Assembly (NCBI RefSeq): GCF_018324685.1
Contig: NZ_AP023354.1
Location: 3,782,001 to 3,846,000, forward strand
Direction of reading: 5' to 3'
Length of the DNA: 64,000 bases
Source of the DNA: Actinocatenispora sera
GTDB taxonomy: Bacteria; Actinomycetota; Actinomycetes; Mycobacteriales; Micromonosporaceae
The notes under the pieces: generated by a model
Seen by the model: the letters and a program-made list of their open reading frames with translations, nothing else
Told to the model about the DNA's origin: nothing
Database searches by the model: none
Made by a program: the position numbers and the translations under genes
In this document: piece after piece, positions 23,188 through 33,298 of the stretch
How positions within the stretch are numbered: position 1 is the first letter of the stretch
Layout: every line of letters begins with the position of its first letter

Positions 23188-23931
23188 ATGAGCACCATCA
23201 TCGAGGCGCACGACCTGGGCATCCGGTTCAGCAAGAACCGGAAGCGGCAGCGCAAGCTGCGGGAGATGTTCATCTTCCGTGGCAAGAACCGCGGCCCGAA
23301 GATCAGCCACGACTTCTGGGCGTTGCGGCACATCAACTTCAGCATCGAAGAGGGCGAGGCCGTCGGCCTGATCGGCGCGAACGGTACGGGCAAGTCGACC
23401 CTGCTGCGGATGATCGCCGGCGTGCTCAGCCCGGACGAGGGCTGGGTGGAGTGCCGGGGCAAGGTGGCTCCGCTGCTGGCCCTGTCCGCCGGCTTCTCCG
23501 GCGACCTGACCGGCCGGGAGAACGTGCAGATCGTCGCGGCCATGCACGGCCTGAGCCAGCAGCAGATCCGGAAGCGGTTCGACGCGATCGTCGAGTACGC
23601 CGACGTGGCCGAGTTCATCGACACGCCGATCCGGCACTACTCCTCCGGGATGAAGGTGCGGCTCGGGTTCGCCGTGCTCACCCAGCTGGAGCACCCGGTG
23701 ATGCTGGTCGACGAGGCGCTCGCGGTGGGCGACCGCAAGTTCCGGGAGAAGTGCTACAAGACCATCGAGGGGATGCTCGCCGAGGGCCGCACCCTGGTGC
23801 TCGTCTCGCACTCCGACAAGGATCTGCGCCGGTTCTGCAAGCGTGGCATCTACCTGCGCAAGGGTGAGCTGATCTCCGACGGCCCGATCGAGTCGGTCCT
23901 GGACGAGTACCACGACTACGCCAAGGCCTGA
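23188..23931 (+). CDS. ABC polysaccharide/teichoic acid exporter ATPase (Wzt/TagH-like)
   Basis: ATP-hydrolysing partner of the preceding permease. It has 247 residues. Walker A is [19 protein letters not shown], the signature region [14 protein letters not shown], and Walker [13 protein letters not shown], then the switch His in LVLVSH. The N-terminal [15 protein letters not shown] insert before the strand AVGL is typical of the glycopolymer-exporting branch. It lacks the long C-terminal carbohydrate-binding domain of some Wzt proteins. Same operon as the permease. Confidence 0.94.
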   Translation: MSTIIEAHDLGIRFSKNRKRQRKLREMFIFRGKNRGPKISHDFWALRHINFSIEEGEAVGLIGANGTGKSTLLRMIAGVLSPDEGWVECRGKVAPLLALSAGFSGDLTGRENVQIVAAMHGLSQQQIRKRFDAIVEYADVAEFIDTPIRHYSSGMKVRLGFAVLTQLEHPVMLVDEALAVGDRKFREKCYKTIEGMLAEGRTLVLVSHSDKDLRRFCKRGIYLRKGELISDGPIESVLDEYHDYAKA

Positions 23932-23961
23932 GCACGCCGGCCCGGCCCCGCGCCGGCCCGG

Positions 23962-25524
23962 TCAGCCGATCCGGTAGAGCCCGTCGCGCGGAAACAGCAG
24001 GCTGTGCGCCACCGAGGTCAGCCGCAACCCGGCGGCGCGCAGCCGGGCCGCGTGGCTGGGGTAGGCGACCAGCCAGTGCACCCGGTAGGCGCGCAGCAGC
24101 GCGGCCCGGCGCGCCGGTGGCGTGGCCGGGTCGAGCATCGTCGCCGCATCGTCGCGGCGGCGCTCGTCGCCGGGCAGCCACGGCTCCGGATACACCGACG
24201 CCACCGGGTAGATCCGGTACGCCGGGGCCATCCGCTTGGCGTGGTAGGTGTCGGCGAGGATCCGGGTCCCGGCCGGCAGCTCCCGGGCCAGCCAGCGGTA
24301 GTCCCCCCAGCTGTGCTTGACCTGCATCCGGGTCGCGAGCGCCGCCGGGATCGGGGTGCCGAGCTCGGCCACCCCGGCCTGGGTCCAGCCGCCGACCGCG
24401 AACACCGTGACGGCCAGCGCGCCCGCGTACAGCCGGGCCGTCCGGGTGCCGCTCGACAGCACCGTGACGAGCTCGATCCCGGCCGCGATCTGGCCGGCGA
24501 GCAGGAGCATCGGCCAGGCCCGGCCCCAGGCGTACGCGCCGGTCAGCAGCCCGTAGCCGACCGGCACGGCGGACAGCAGTGCGAGCAGCACCAGCGGGTC
24601 GGTGCGGCTGCGGCGAAACCGCAGCGCCAGCGCCGGGACGCCGACGACCAGGCCGAGCCCGTACAGGTCGAACATGTTGCGGTAGAGCGGGCGGTGGATG
24701 GCGTCGAGCTGGCCGGTGTCGCCCAGCAGCGACGTGATCGAGAAGTACGGCCAGGCCGCGACGAGCACCGCGGCGCCGACCGCGGCGCCGGCCAGCGCGA
24801 GCATCCGGCGCAGGGTGAGCCGGCGCCGGTGGGCGACGAGCAGCGCGATGGCGCCGAACCCGGCGCCCAGCGCGGTGAACTGGTGGTCGAGCAGGACGTC
24901 GGCCCCGAGCACCGCGGCCACCGGGTACGGCCACCAGCCGCGGCCACCGGCGAGCGCGTACGCGAGGACACCCCACAGGTGCAGGGTGATGCCGAGCGCG
25001 AAGGTGCTCGGGTAGTAGAGGGTCTGGCCGAGCGAGGCCAGACCGTACGCGCCGGACCAGAGCAGCAGCTGGGTGCCGTTGACCAGGACGACCGCGGCAA
25101 GCGCGCACAAGGGCGCCGCGGGGGCGCGGCTGAGCCGGCGGACGAAGTGGTGCATGCCGCTCGCGACCAGCAGCGCGTTGACCACCGCACTGATCCGGAA
25201 GATCGTCCACGGGTCGAGCCCGCCGAACCGGAACCCGAGCGCCTGTAGCAGCGTGAACGGCGAGTAGTAGACGCTGCCCGGCTCCGCGACGCCGGTCATC
25301 GGGTCGGGTGGATCGTGCAGGTTGCGGCTGAACTGTTCGATGACCGCCAGATGTATCCCGGTGTCACCGCTCCACGGCGGCCGCCGCGCGACCAGCAGGC
25401 CGAACGCCGCGGCGAGGACGTACAGGGCGATCACCGGCGCGAGGGTGGCGAGCCGGCGCCCGGGTGCTGCGGTCCCATCGGCGTCCGGACGGCTGGAGAC
25501 CGCTGCGGACGGCACGCCTGCCAT
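23962..25524 (-). CDS. Polytopic membrane protein, GT-C-like
   Basis: 520 residues with roughly ten to twelve hydrophobic helices. The first extracytoplasmic loop carries WSGDTGIHLAVIEQFSRNL, with an acidic residue after helix 1 as in GT-C glycosyltransferases and mannosyltransferases. A soluble C-terminal domain (from about residue 400, GDYRWLARELPAGTRILAD) follows. It sits inside the polymer island, so a role in lipid-linked sugar transfer is plausible but unproven. Convergent with the exporter ATPase. Confidence 0.7.
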   Translation of the reverse strand: MAGVPSAAVSSRPDADGTAAPGRRLATLAPVIALYVLAAAFGLLVARRPPWSGDTGIHLAVIEQFSRNLHDPPDPMTGVAEPGSVYYSPFTLLQALGFRFGGLDPWTIFRISAVVNALLVASGMHHFVRRLSRAPAAPLCALAAVVLVNGTQLLLWSGAYGLASLGQTLYYPSTFALGITLHLWGVLAYALAGGRGWWPYPVAAVLGADVLLDHQFTALGAGFGAIALLVAHRRRLTLRRMLALAGAAVGAAVLVAAWPYFSITSLLGDTGQLDAIHRPLYRNMFDLYGLGLVVGVPALALRFRRSRTDPLVLLALLSAVPVGYGLLTGAYAWGRAWPMLLLAGQIAAGIELVTVLSSGTRTARLYAGALAVTVFAVGGWTQAGVAELGTPIPAALATRMQVKHSWGDYRWLARELPAGTRILADTYHAKRMAPAYRIYPVASVYPEPWLPGDERRRDDAATMLDPATPPARRAALLRAYRVHWLVAYPSHAARLRAAGLRLTSVAHSLLFPRDGLYRIG

Positions 25525-25965
25525 GCGCCCTCCTCGCCGCGCCGCGGCCGTACTGCGTCGAGAGGGTGCCCGGGATGGGCCGTTCCCCGTTTCCCGCCAC
25601 CTCTCGGGTCGTTTTCGAGAATGTCTCAGCGCGTGGTCGGTCAGCAGCGGAACGTGGGAATTGGCCGACGGTTGGCGGAGCTTTTGCCGGCCCCACGGGG
25701 TAGTTCACGCTCCACTGGCACCGGCCTTACCAGGGGAGGTGACTCAAAGTACTTAAATGAGTCCGTTATTGTAATCAGGTCGGTTTGCCCTGCCGGGGCG
25801 ACCGGTGCCGCGGGGGTGGCATCGGGCAGCCGGCCGCCCGGTTCGCCGGGACGTGCCACGTCCGGACGTGGCTGGACGTGTAGCGACTGCAACGTGCAGA
25901 AATCGCCGAGTGACCCTGCGCAGTGGGGTGCTGCGCTCGGCCGGTGGGGCGCGGGTGGGAGAGAG
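25525..25965. other. Divergent intergenic region in the polymer island
   Basis: Separates the leftward membrane protein from the rightward 902-residue fusion. The stretch 25741-25785 (ACTTAAATGAGTCCG, TTATTGTAATCAGG) is one of the most AT-rich in the window and is the probable promoter region. No gene seen; a long open frame running in from 25315 has no conserved content before the ATG at 25966. Confidence 0.5.
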
Positions 25966-28674
25966 ATGGCGCGATCGAGGTTCAGCGCGAAGTTTCGCCG
26001 GATCCGGCACCGCATCAAGATCATCAAAGACTTCGAGTCGCACGCGCACTGGCGCGCCGCGCCGATCCAGCACGACACCGTGCTGTACGAGTCGTTCTCC
26101 GGCAACGGGATGCTGTGTAACCCGGAGGCGATCTTCACCGAACTGCTCGCCGCGCCCGACCAGCAGCACCTGCAGCACGTCTGGGCGCTGTCGGACTTCC
26201 ACCGCTACCGCCAGACGATCCAGCGCTTCGCCGGCTACCCGAACGTCAGCTTCGTCAAGACCAACTCCCGCGCCTACTACCGCGCGCTCGCGACCTCGAA
26301 GTACCTGATCAACAACGCCACCTTCCCGCCACAGTTCGGCAAGCGGGACGGGCAGGTCTACCTCAACACCTGGCACGGCACGCCGCTGAAGAAGATGGGG
26401 TACGACATCGAGGGCGGTGGGCCGGAAACGCGCAACGTCATCCGCAACTTCGTGATGGCCGACTACCTGCTGTCCGGCAGCGAGTTCATGACCCAGCAGA
26501 TGTACCAGACCGCGTACAAGCTGCGCGGCATCTACCGCGGATCGATCGTCCAGGAGGGCTTCCCGCGCATCGACCGGCAGTTCTGCACCCCGGAGCAGGC
26601 TCGCCGGATCCGCGGCCAGCTGCGCGATCGCGGCGTCGTGATCGACCCCGGCCAGCAGATCGTGCTGTACGCACCGACCTGGAAGGGCAACTCCTTCCAC
26701 CGGCCGCAGGACGATGCGGATGAGCTGCTCGCGCGGATCAGCGAGCTCAACGCGCGGATCGACACCAGTCGTTACCGGGTGCTGCTCAAGGTGCACCAGC
26801 AGGTCTACAGGTACGCGATGGACCGACCCGAGCTGCGCGGCCTGCTGGTACCCAACGACGTGCCGGCCAACGTCGCGCTCGGCATCACCGACGTGCTCGT
26901 CACCGACTACTCCAGCATCTTCTACGACTTCCTCGCGACCGGCCGGCCGATCCTGTTCTACGCACCGGATCTCGCCGACTACGACGGCGAGCGCGGGCTC
27001 TACGTCGGTACCGAGGCGTGGCCCGGGCCGGTGACCGACCGGATCGACGAGCTCGCCGCCGCGCTCGACAGCCTGGGCACCGACCACGACGTCACCGCCG
27101 CCAGCCAGTCCCGGTACGCCAAGGCCGCCGCCGACTACGTGCCGCGCGACGACGGGGGAGCGGCCGCGCGGGTGGTCGACGTGGTGTTCCGGGGCCGCCG
27201 GGACGGCTACGACGTGCGTACCGACCTGACCGACGGGCGTGAGTCGATCCTGATCTACCTGGGCGGCATGCGGACCAACGGCATCACCACCTCGATGCTC
27301 AACCTGCTCGACAACATCGACTACGACCGGTTCGACGTGTCCGCGCTGTACAGCTACCGGCGGCGCAGCCAGGACCGGGTGAAGAACGAGGCCCAGCTCA
27401 ACCCGAACGTCCGGCTGTTCCCGTACATCGGGGGCATCAACGGCAGCAAGCGGTTCACCCTCGCGCGCCGGCGGCTGCTCGCCCGGGGACTGACCGCGCC
27501 GCGGGTCGACCTTGACGCGCAGAACCGGCTGTTCGCCGACGAGTTCCGCCGGGTGTTCGGCGATGCCCGATTCGACTACGTCGTCGACTTCAGCGGGTAC
27601 GGGCCGTTCTGGGACTACGTGTTCCTGACCGCGCCGGCGCGTTGCAAGTCGATCTGGATGCACAACGACATGGCCGCCGACCGGCTGCGCGAGGTGAACG
27701 GGCGCCGGCCGCTGGAGGCCGGTCTCGGCGCGGTGGCCACCACGTACCGGTACTTCGACCGGCTGGTGTCGGTGTCGCCGGCACTGGCCGCGATCAACCG
27801 GGCCAAGCTCGGCGCGATCGCTGGCAACGCCGAGTTCACCGCCGCGGTCAACACCATCAACTACCGCGCCATCCTGGCCCAGGCCGACGCCGACCTGCTG
27901 GCCGAGCTGCCGGCGCCGGAGGGCGGCGAGGCCGGCGGCGAGGAGAGCGTCGTCCCCGACATGGGCGACGACCCGGTCGTGGAGGCGAAGCGGCAGGAGT
28001 CGCGGCGGCAGGCGGCGGAGCGGCGCGCGCTGATCGAGCGCATCATCGCCCCACCACCGGGGGTCACCACGTTCGTCACCGTCGGCCGCTGCTCGCCGGA
28101 GAAGAACCACGCGCGGCTGATCCGGGCGTTCGCCCAGGTGCACGCGGAGGAACCGGCGACCCGGCTGATCCTCGTCGGCAGCGGCCCGCTGTACCACCAG
28201 CTGGAGCAGCTGGTCGGGCAGCTGGGGTTGACCGACTCGGTGATCCTGACCGGCCAGCAGAACAACCCGCACGCGATCCTGCGGCGCGGCGACTGCTTCG
28301 TGCTGTCCAGCGACTACGAGGGGCAGCCGATGGTGATCCTGGAGGCGCGGGTGCTCGGCCTGCCGGTCGTGTCGACCGACTTCGCCTCGGTCCGGGGCTC
28401 GCTGCCGGACGGCGTCGGCCTGGTGGTGCCGCGCACCGAGGACGGGCTCGCCGACGGGATGCGGGCCCAGCTGCGCGGAGCCGTACCGAATCCGCCGTTC
28501 GACTACGAGGCCTACAACGCCGAGGCGGTACAGCAGTTCTACCAGGCGATCGGCGCGGCCCGCACCCGGCCGGCGCCGCACCGTTCGACCGCGGCCGTCG
28601 CGGCCGCCACGGACGCGATCGGGGCGGCGCCCACGCGACTGCTCGGGATACCCGGCGCCGCCCGCCGGCGCTGA
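25966..28674 (+). CDS. Bifunctional CDP-glycerol glycerophosphotransferase / GT4 glycosyltransferase
   Basis: 902 residues. The N-terminal half (to about 410) is a TagB/TagF-like poly(glycerophosphate) transferase: WHGTPLKKMGYD near residue 138, APTWKGNSF, and TDYSSIFYDF near 314. The C-terminal half is a GT-B retaining glycosyltransferase: MRTNGITTSMLNLL opens it, and TVGRCSPEKNHARLIRAF near 705 with FVLSSDYEGQPMVILEARVLG is the GT4 donor-binding region. It likely adds both a polyol-phosphate unit and a sugar to a wall teichoic-acid-like polymer at the cytoplasmic membrane face. The ATG at 25966 follows a GGGAGAG site. Confidence 0.88.
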   Translation: MARSRFSAKFRRIRHRIKIIKDFESHAHWRAAPIQHDTVLYESFSGNGMLCNPEAIFTELLAAPDQQHLQHVWALSDFHRYRQTIQRFAGYPNVSFVKTNSRAYYRALATSKYLINNATFPPQFGKRDGQVYLNTWHGTPLKKMGYDIEGGGPETRNVIRNFVMADYLLSGSEFMTQQMYQTAYKLRGIYRGSIVQEGFPRIDRQFCTPEQARRIRGQLRDRGVVIDPGQQIVLYAPTWKGNSFHRPQDDADELLARISELNARIDTSRYRVLLKVHQQVYRYAMDRPELRGLLVPNDVPANVALGITDVLVTDYSSIFYDFLATGRPILFYAPDLADYDGERGLYVGTEAWPGPVTDRIDELAAALDSLGTDHDVTAASQSRYAKAAADYVPRDDGGAAARVVDVVFRGRRDGYDVRTDLTDGRESILIYLGGMRTNGITTSMLNLLDNIDYDRFDVSALYSYRRRSQDRVKNEAQLNPNVRLFPYIGGINGSKRFTLARRRLLARGLTAPRVDLDAQNRLFADEFRRVFGDARFDYVVDFSGYGPFWDYVFLTAPARCKSIWMHNDMAADRLREVNGRRPLEAGLGAVATTYRYFDRLVSVSPALAAINRAKLGAIAGNAEFTAAVNTINYRAILAQADADLLAELPAPEGGEAGGEESVVPDMGDDPVVEAKRQESRRQAAERRALIERIIAPPPGVTTFVTVGRCSPEKNHARLIRAFAQVHAEEPATRLILVGSGPLYHQLEQLVGQLGLTDSVILTGQQNNPHAILRRGDCFVLSSDYEGQPMVILEARVLGLPVVSTDFASVRGSLPDGVGLVVPRTEDGLADGMRAQLRGAVPNPPFDYEAYNAEAVQQFYQAIGAARTRPAPHRSTAAVAAATDAIGAAPTRLLGIPGAARRR

Positions 28675-28701
28675 CGCGGCGACGGCACTGCCGCGCCGCG
28701 G

Positions 28702-30921
28702 TCAGCGCCCGGCCCGGTCGGCGGCGGCCCCGCGCGCCCCGGCCGGCAGCTCCGGCTCCTCGCCCAACATCAGCTTGCGTACCACCCGTTCCGCCGCCCG
28801 GCCGTCGTCGAAACCGCAGAACCTGTCCCGGAACGCGGCGAGCAGCTCCCGGGTCGCCGGGGTGTCCACCGCGCCGGTGCGGAACGCCTCGACCAGCTCG
28901 GCGTAGTCGCGGGTGAACAGCCCGGGTGGCGCCGCCGCCAGGTCGAAGTAGACGCCCCGGGTGTCCCGGTAGGCGTCCCAGTCCGGCGCGTAGATCACGA
29001 TCGGCCGGTCCAGCACCGCATAGTCGAACATCGCCGACGAGTAGTCGGTGACCAGCACGTCGGCGACCAGGTACAGCTCCTCGACCACCGGGTACGCCGA
29101 GACGTCCAGCACCGCGCCGTCCGGCTCGCCGCCGGTGCCCTCGGCGTAGAAGTAGTGCGCCCGGGTCAGCAGCCGGTGTCGCGGGCCGAGCGCGGCGACG
29201 AACTCGGCCGGATCGAACAGCGGCCGGTAGTCGGGCTGGAACTCGCGATGGGTCGGTGCGTACAGCACGACGGTCTCGTCCGGGCCGATGCCGAGCCGCG
29301 CGCGCAGCGCGCTGACCCGGGCCGCCGTCGCGCCGACGAGGGTGTCGTTGCGCGGGTAACCGTATTCCAGGGTGCGGAAGTCGACCGGGTACGCCTGGTG
29401 CCAGATCGTGCTGCTGTAGCCGTTGGAGCTCAGGTCGTAGTCCCAGGCCGTGCAGCGGGCCAGCAGGCTCTGCCTGGTGGCGTGCTTGCCGGCCGGTGCG
29501 AGCGGGTTCGGCCGCTCGTCCACTCCCATCGACTTCAACGGGGTGCCGTGGTGGGTCTGCAGGAACACCGTGCCCGGCCGCTTCACCAGATAGTTGCCGA
29601 AGTTGTTGTTGTTGACCAGGTATTTCGCGGTGGCCAGGGCGCGGAAGAACGCCGGCGTGTCCTGCACGACGTACTCCACGCCGGATGGCATCGACCGTGC
29701 GCCCTCCGCGGTGACCACCCACACCCCGCGCACGTCCGGCGCGAGCTCCCGGGCCTTCTCGTAGATCGCCTTCGGGTTGCAGGCGTACCCGCGGCCCCAG
29801 TACGCGCAGTAGAGCGCCAGGTGTTCGTCGACCGGGCGGCGCAGCTGCGCGTGGTAGTAGCCGCGCAGCAGGCTCTTGCCGGCCAGGCTGCGGCCGCGGT
29901 GCGCGGCCCGGCGCGCCCGGCGGACGACCCGCCGGCCGTCCCGCGCGCCGCGGTACGCCGCCCGTACCGCGGCGACCGCCGGCCACGACCCGGACACCAG
30001 CAGCCGGTACCGGACGCCGTCGCCGCCGCCCGGCGGCACGAACCCGGTCGGTTTCGATCGCCGGGCCAGCGCGGACGCCTGCCGGAAGTACTCGCGGCGG
30101 TCGGCGGCACCGAGCCGGCCGGAACCCAGCAGCACGAACAGGTGCTTGACCATCACCCGGTACAGCACCGGTACCAGCGGCGCGGCGGCCTCACCGAGCG
30201 CGGCCAGCCGGGCGAACACCAGCTCGTACTGCCGGATCAGGTCGAGGTTGCGGGCGCCGCCGGTGGCGAGGATCGACCCGCCGCGCTGCCGGTAGTGGTA
30301 GCAGACCGCGTCGGTGGCGGCGATCGAGCCGGCCGCGGCGAGCATCGGATAGCTCACCGGCAGGTCCTCGTACCACCCGGTGGGGTAGTCGATTCCGAGC
30401 CTCAGCAGGAACTCGCGCCGCACCACCCGGTTCCAGGCGGACGGGAAGACCCGGAAGACCTCCGGCCGGTCGATCGCGGTGCAGCGCTCCGGCAGCCCGG
30501 CCAGCAGGGCATCGCCCGGGTCGCGCTGGATCCGCCCGTCGGGATGGTTGATCTCGTGGCCGAGCAGCAGCACGTCCGGCTCGGTGGCCGCCAGCCGCGC
30601 GGCGACCCGGGCCAGCGACCGCTCGTCCACCCAGTCGTCGCTGTCGACGAACCACACGTAGTCACCGGTCGCCTCGGCCAACCCGGCGTTGCGGGCTCCA
30701 CCCAACCCCCGGTTGGCCGGCAGGTGCAACACCCGCAGCCGCGGCTCGCGGGCCGCGTACTCGTCCAGGATGCGGCCGGAGCCGTCCGGCGAGCAGTCGT
30801 CGACGCCGATCACCTCGAGGTCGTCGAACCGCTGAGTGAACAGCGAGTCCAGGCACTCGACGAGGTAGTCCTGCACGTCGAAGGCCGGCACGACGACGCT
30901 GAGCAGGGGCACCGTGCGCAC
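28702..30921 (-). CDS. Bifunctional GT2 glycosyltransferase / CDP-glycerol glycerophosphotransferase
   Basis: 739 residues. N-terminal GT2 domain: LLSVVVPAFDVQDYL, DDCSPDGSG and FVDSDDWV (the DxD-type nucleotide-sugar site). The C-terminal half, from about residue 360, is a TagF-like domain: YACNPKAIYEKARELAP, NNNNFGNYLVKRPG, HHGTPLKSMGVDE near 454, YAPTHREFQPDYRPLFD, and TDYSSAMFDYAVLDRPIVIYAPD. Same architecture as its neighbour at 30935 and separated from it by only 13 bp, so co-transcribed. Probably polymerises or primes a glycosylated poly(polyol phosphate). Confidence 0.9.
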   Translation of the reverse strand: MRTVPLLSVVVPAFDVQDYLVECLDSLFTQRFDDLEVIGVDDCSPDGSGRILDEYAAREPRLRVLHLPANRGLGGARNAGLAEATGDYVWFVDSDDWVDERSLARVAARLAATEPDVLLLGHEINHPDGRIQRDPGDALLAGLPERCTAIDRPEVFRVFPSAWNRVVRREFLLRLGIDYPTGWYEDLPVSYPMLAAAGSIAATDAVCYHYRQRGGSILATGGARNLDLIRQYELVFARLAALGEAAAPLVPVLYRVMVKHLFVLLGSGRLGAADRREYFRQASALARRSKPTGFVPPGGGDGVRYRLLVSGSWPAVAAVRAAYRGARDGRRVVRRARRAAHRGRSLAGKSLLRGYYHAQLRRPVDEHLALYCAYWGRGYACNPKAIYEKARELAPDVRGVWVVTAEGARSMPSGVEYVVQDTPAFFRALATAKYLVNNNNFGNYLVKRPGTVFLQTHHGTPLKSMGVDERPNPLAPAGKHATRQSLLARCTAWDYDLSSNGYSSTIWHQAYPVDFRTLEYGYPRNDTLVGATAARVSALRARLGIGPDETVVLYAPTHREFQPDYRPLFDPAEFVAALGPRHRLLTRAHYFYAEGTGGEPDGAVLDVSAYPVVEELYLVADVLVTDYSSAMFDYAVLDRPIVIYAPDWDAYRDTRGVYFDLAAAPPGLFTRDYAELVEAFRTGAVDTPATRELLAAFRDRFCGFDDGRAAERVVRKLMLGEEPELPAGARGAAADRAGR

Positions 30922-30934
30922 ATCTCCTCCGGCG

Positions 30935-33277
30935 TCAGTCGCTCACGGTCTCCGGCACCGGATCGGCACGGCGCTCCTCCTCCGACATCGGCCGCTCGCC
31001 GATCGCCGCGTCGTCGACGCCGGCCTCCTCCTCGGCATCGTCGATCGCCGAGCCGTTCGGCGGCGTCGGCCGGGTCGGGATCGCGTTCGGCGCGATGACC
31101 TGCTCGCCGAGCAGGACCGACCGCACCACCCGCTCGGCGGCGTGCCCGTCGTCGATGGCGGCGAACCGGCGCCGGAACGCCGCCCGCAGCGCCGTCGTCT
31201 CGGCCGAGTCGTACGCGCCGCTGCGCAGCCCGCCGACCAGGTCGTCGGCACTGGTCACGAACAGTCCGGGCGGCTCGGCGGCGAGGTCGAAGTACACCCC
31301 GCGGGTGACCTGGTAGACCGGCCAGTCCGGGGCGTAGATCACGATCGGCCGGTCCAGCACCGCGTAGTCGAACATGGTCGAGGAGAAGTCGGTGATCAGC
31401 ACGTCCGCCGCGAGGTAGAGCTCCTCCACGCTGGGGTAGGTGGAGACGTCCTGCATGTACGGCGAGGTGATCGGCCCGTGCCCCTTGAACACGCCGTTGT
31501 AGAAGTAGTGCGCCCGCACCAGCACGCGGTTTCCGGGGCCGAGCCGGTCGGCGAGCTCGGACGGGTCCAGGAACGGGTTGAGCCGGCCCTGGTAGTCGCG
31601 GTGCGTCGGCGCGTACAGGATGACCCGCTCGTCCGCCTCGATCCCCAGGCCGGCGCGGATCTCCGCGATCCGCTCCGGCGTCGCCGTGCTCAGCACGTCG
31701 TTGCGCGGGTAGCCGTACTCCAGGGTGCTGAACGAGCACGGGTAGGCGCGCCGCCACACTGCCGTGCTGTACAGGTTGGAGCTGACGTTGAGGTCCCACT
31801 TGTCGCACCGCGACATCAGCCGTTTGAGCGCGTCGCGGTGCTCGGCGGCCGGCTGGCCCAGCGCCCGCTCGTCCACGCCCATCCGCTTCAGCGGCGTGCC
31901 GTGGTGGGTCTGCACGTACACCGAGCCGGAGCGCTTGACGTACTCGTTGCCGAAGTTGTTGTTGTTGACGATGTACTTGGCCCGGGCCAGCACCGAGTAG
32001 AACGCCGGGGTGTCGAACACGACGTACGGCACACCCGCCGGCATCTCGTCCACCGACTCGGGCCGGACCGCCCACACCCCGCGCACGTCCGGGACGAGTT
32101 CGCGGGCTTTCTCGTAGATCGCCTTCGGGTTGCAGGTGTAGCCGCGGCCCCAGTTCGCGCAGTACAGCGCGAGCTTGTCGTCCAGCGGCCGGCGACGCTG
32201 CACCGCGTAGTGCGTCATGAGTGCGCGCTGACGCAGCCAACCCTTGACGCCGCCGCCGACGCGACGGGTCCTGCGGTACGCCTTGCGGGCCTTCTGCTTG
32301 ACCTTCTTGTACATCCGCCAGCCGCGCCGCAGGATGACCGCCGCCGGCCAGGAGCCGCTCAGCAACAGCCGGTAGCGGATCCCGACCACACCCTCCGGCG
32401 TCGGGAAGCCGGCCGGCCGGGTGTCGCGCACCAGCGCGCCCGCCCGGGTGAAGTACTCCTGCTGGTGGCGGCCGAGTCGGCCGGAGCCGATGATGTAGAA
32501 CAGGTGCCGCACCATCCGCAGGTACAGCTCGGAGGTCAGCGCTTCGGGCAGCTTGCCGAGCGCCTGCACCCGGTCCCACACCAGCCGGTACTGGTCGACC
32601 AGCTCCATGTGCCGCTCGCCGCCGCTGCGCAGGATCGAGTCGCGCCGCTGCCGGTAGTAGACGCAGGTCATGTTGAGCACCGAGATCTTCTCGGCGGCCA
32701 GCAGCAGCGGGAAGGTGACCGGGATGTCCTCGTAGTAGCCCTTGGGGAACGGGATGTCGAGCCGGGTCAGCAGCTCCCGGCGAATCACCTTGTTCCAGGC
32801 GGAGGGGAAGACGTAGACGATTCGCGGGAAGTCCTCGGCCTTGAACGGCTCCTCGGGCATCCGCCGCAGCAGCCAGTTGTACCCGTCCCGGCCGGTCGAA
32901 CCGTCCCACCGCGACTTGACGTGTCCGAGCATCAGCACGTCGGGCTTCTCGGCGTCGAGCCGCCGGGCGATCGTGGCGAGGCAGTTGGGGGCGACCCAGT
33001 CGTCGCTGTCGATGAACCAGACGTACTCACCGGTGGCCTCGGCCAGTCCCGCGTTGCGCGCGCCACCCAGACCGGCGTTCTCGGCCAGGTGCACGACGCG
33101 GACCCGGGGGTCGCGCGCCGCGTACTCGTCGAGGATGGCGCCGCAGCGGTCCGGAGAGCGGTCGTCGACGCCGATCAGCTCGATGTCGGTGAAGGTCTGG
33201 TCCAGCAACGAGTCGAGGCACGGACCCAGATACGCCTCGACGTTGTATGCCGGCACGACGATGCTCAACAGTGCCAA
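30935..33277 (-). CDS. Bifunctional GT2 glycosyltransferase / CDP-glycerol glycerophosphotransferase (paralogue)
   Basis: About 780 residues, paralogous throughout to the downstream gene: GT2 domain with LLSIVVPAYNVEAYL, DDRSPDRCG and FIDSDDWV; basic hinge near residues 320-350 (KVKQKARKAYRRTRR); TagF-like domain with YTCNPKAIYEKARELVP, HHGTPLKRMGVDE and TDFSSTMFDYAVLDRPIVIYAPD. It has an additional acidic C-terminal tail of about 50 residues. The TTG at 33277 is proposed as start because GGGAGG is 9 nt upstream and the product then aligns with its paralogue; a GTG at 33298 would add seven residues. Confidence 0.88.
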   Translation of the reverse strand: MALLSIVVPAYNVEAYLGPCLDSLLDQTFTDIELIGVDDRSPDRCGAILDEYAARDPRVRVVHLAENAGLGGARNAGLAEATGEYVWFIDSDDWVAPNCLATIARRLDAEKPDVLMLGHVKSRWDGSTGRDGYNWLLRRMPEEPFKAEDFPRIVYVFPSAWNKVIRRELLTRLDIPFPKGYYEDIPVTFPLLLAAEKISVLNMTCVYYRQRRDSILRSGGERHMELVDQYRLVWDRVQALGKLPEALTSELYLRMVRHLFYIIGSGRLGRHQQEYFTRAGALVRDTRPAGFPTPEGVVGIRYRLLLSGSWPAAVILRRGWRMYKKVKQKARKAYRRTRRVGGGVKGWLRQRALMTHYAVQRRRPLDDKLALYCANWGRGYTCNPKAIYEKARELVPDVRGVWAVRPESVDEMPAGVPYVVFDTPAFYSVLARAKYIVNNNNFGNEYVKRSGSVYVQTHHGTPLKRMGVDERALGQPAAEHRDALKRLMSRCDKWDLNVSSNLYSTAVWRRAYPCSFSTLEYGYPRNDVLSTATPERIAEIRAGLGIEADERVILYAPTHRDYQGRLNPFLDPSELADRLGPGNRVLVRAHYFYNGVFKGHGPITSPYMQDVSTYPSVEELYLAADVLITDFSSTMFDYAVLDRPIVIYAPDWPVYQVTRGVYFDLAAEPPGLFVTSADDLVGGLRSGAYDSAETTALRAAFRRRFAAIDDGHAAERVVRSVLLGEQVIAPNAIPTRPTPPNGSAIDDAEEEAGVDDAAIGERPMSEEERRADPVPETVSD

Positions 33278-33298
33278 GGGTGGGCACCTCCCAGACAC

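Noticed and set aside
25315-25965. Upstream extension of the 902-residue fusion protein
   Set aside because: It overlaps the divergent membrane protein gene and its promoter region, and the ATG at 25966 has a good ribosome binding site.
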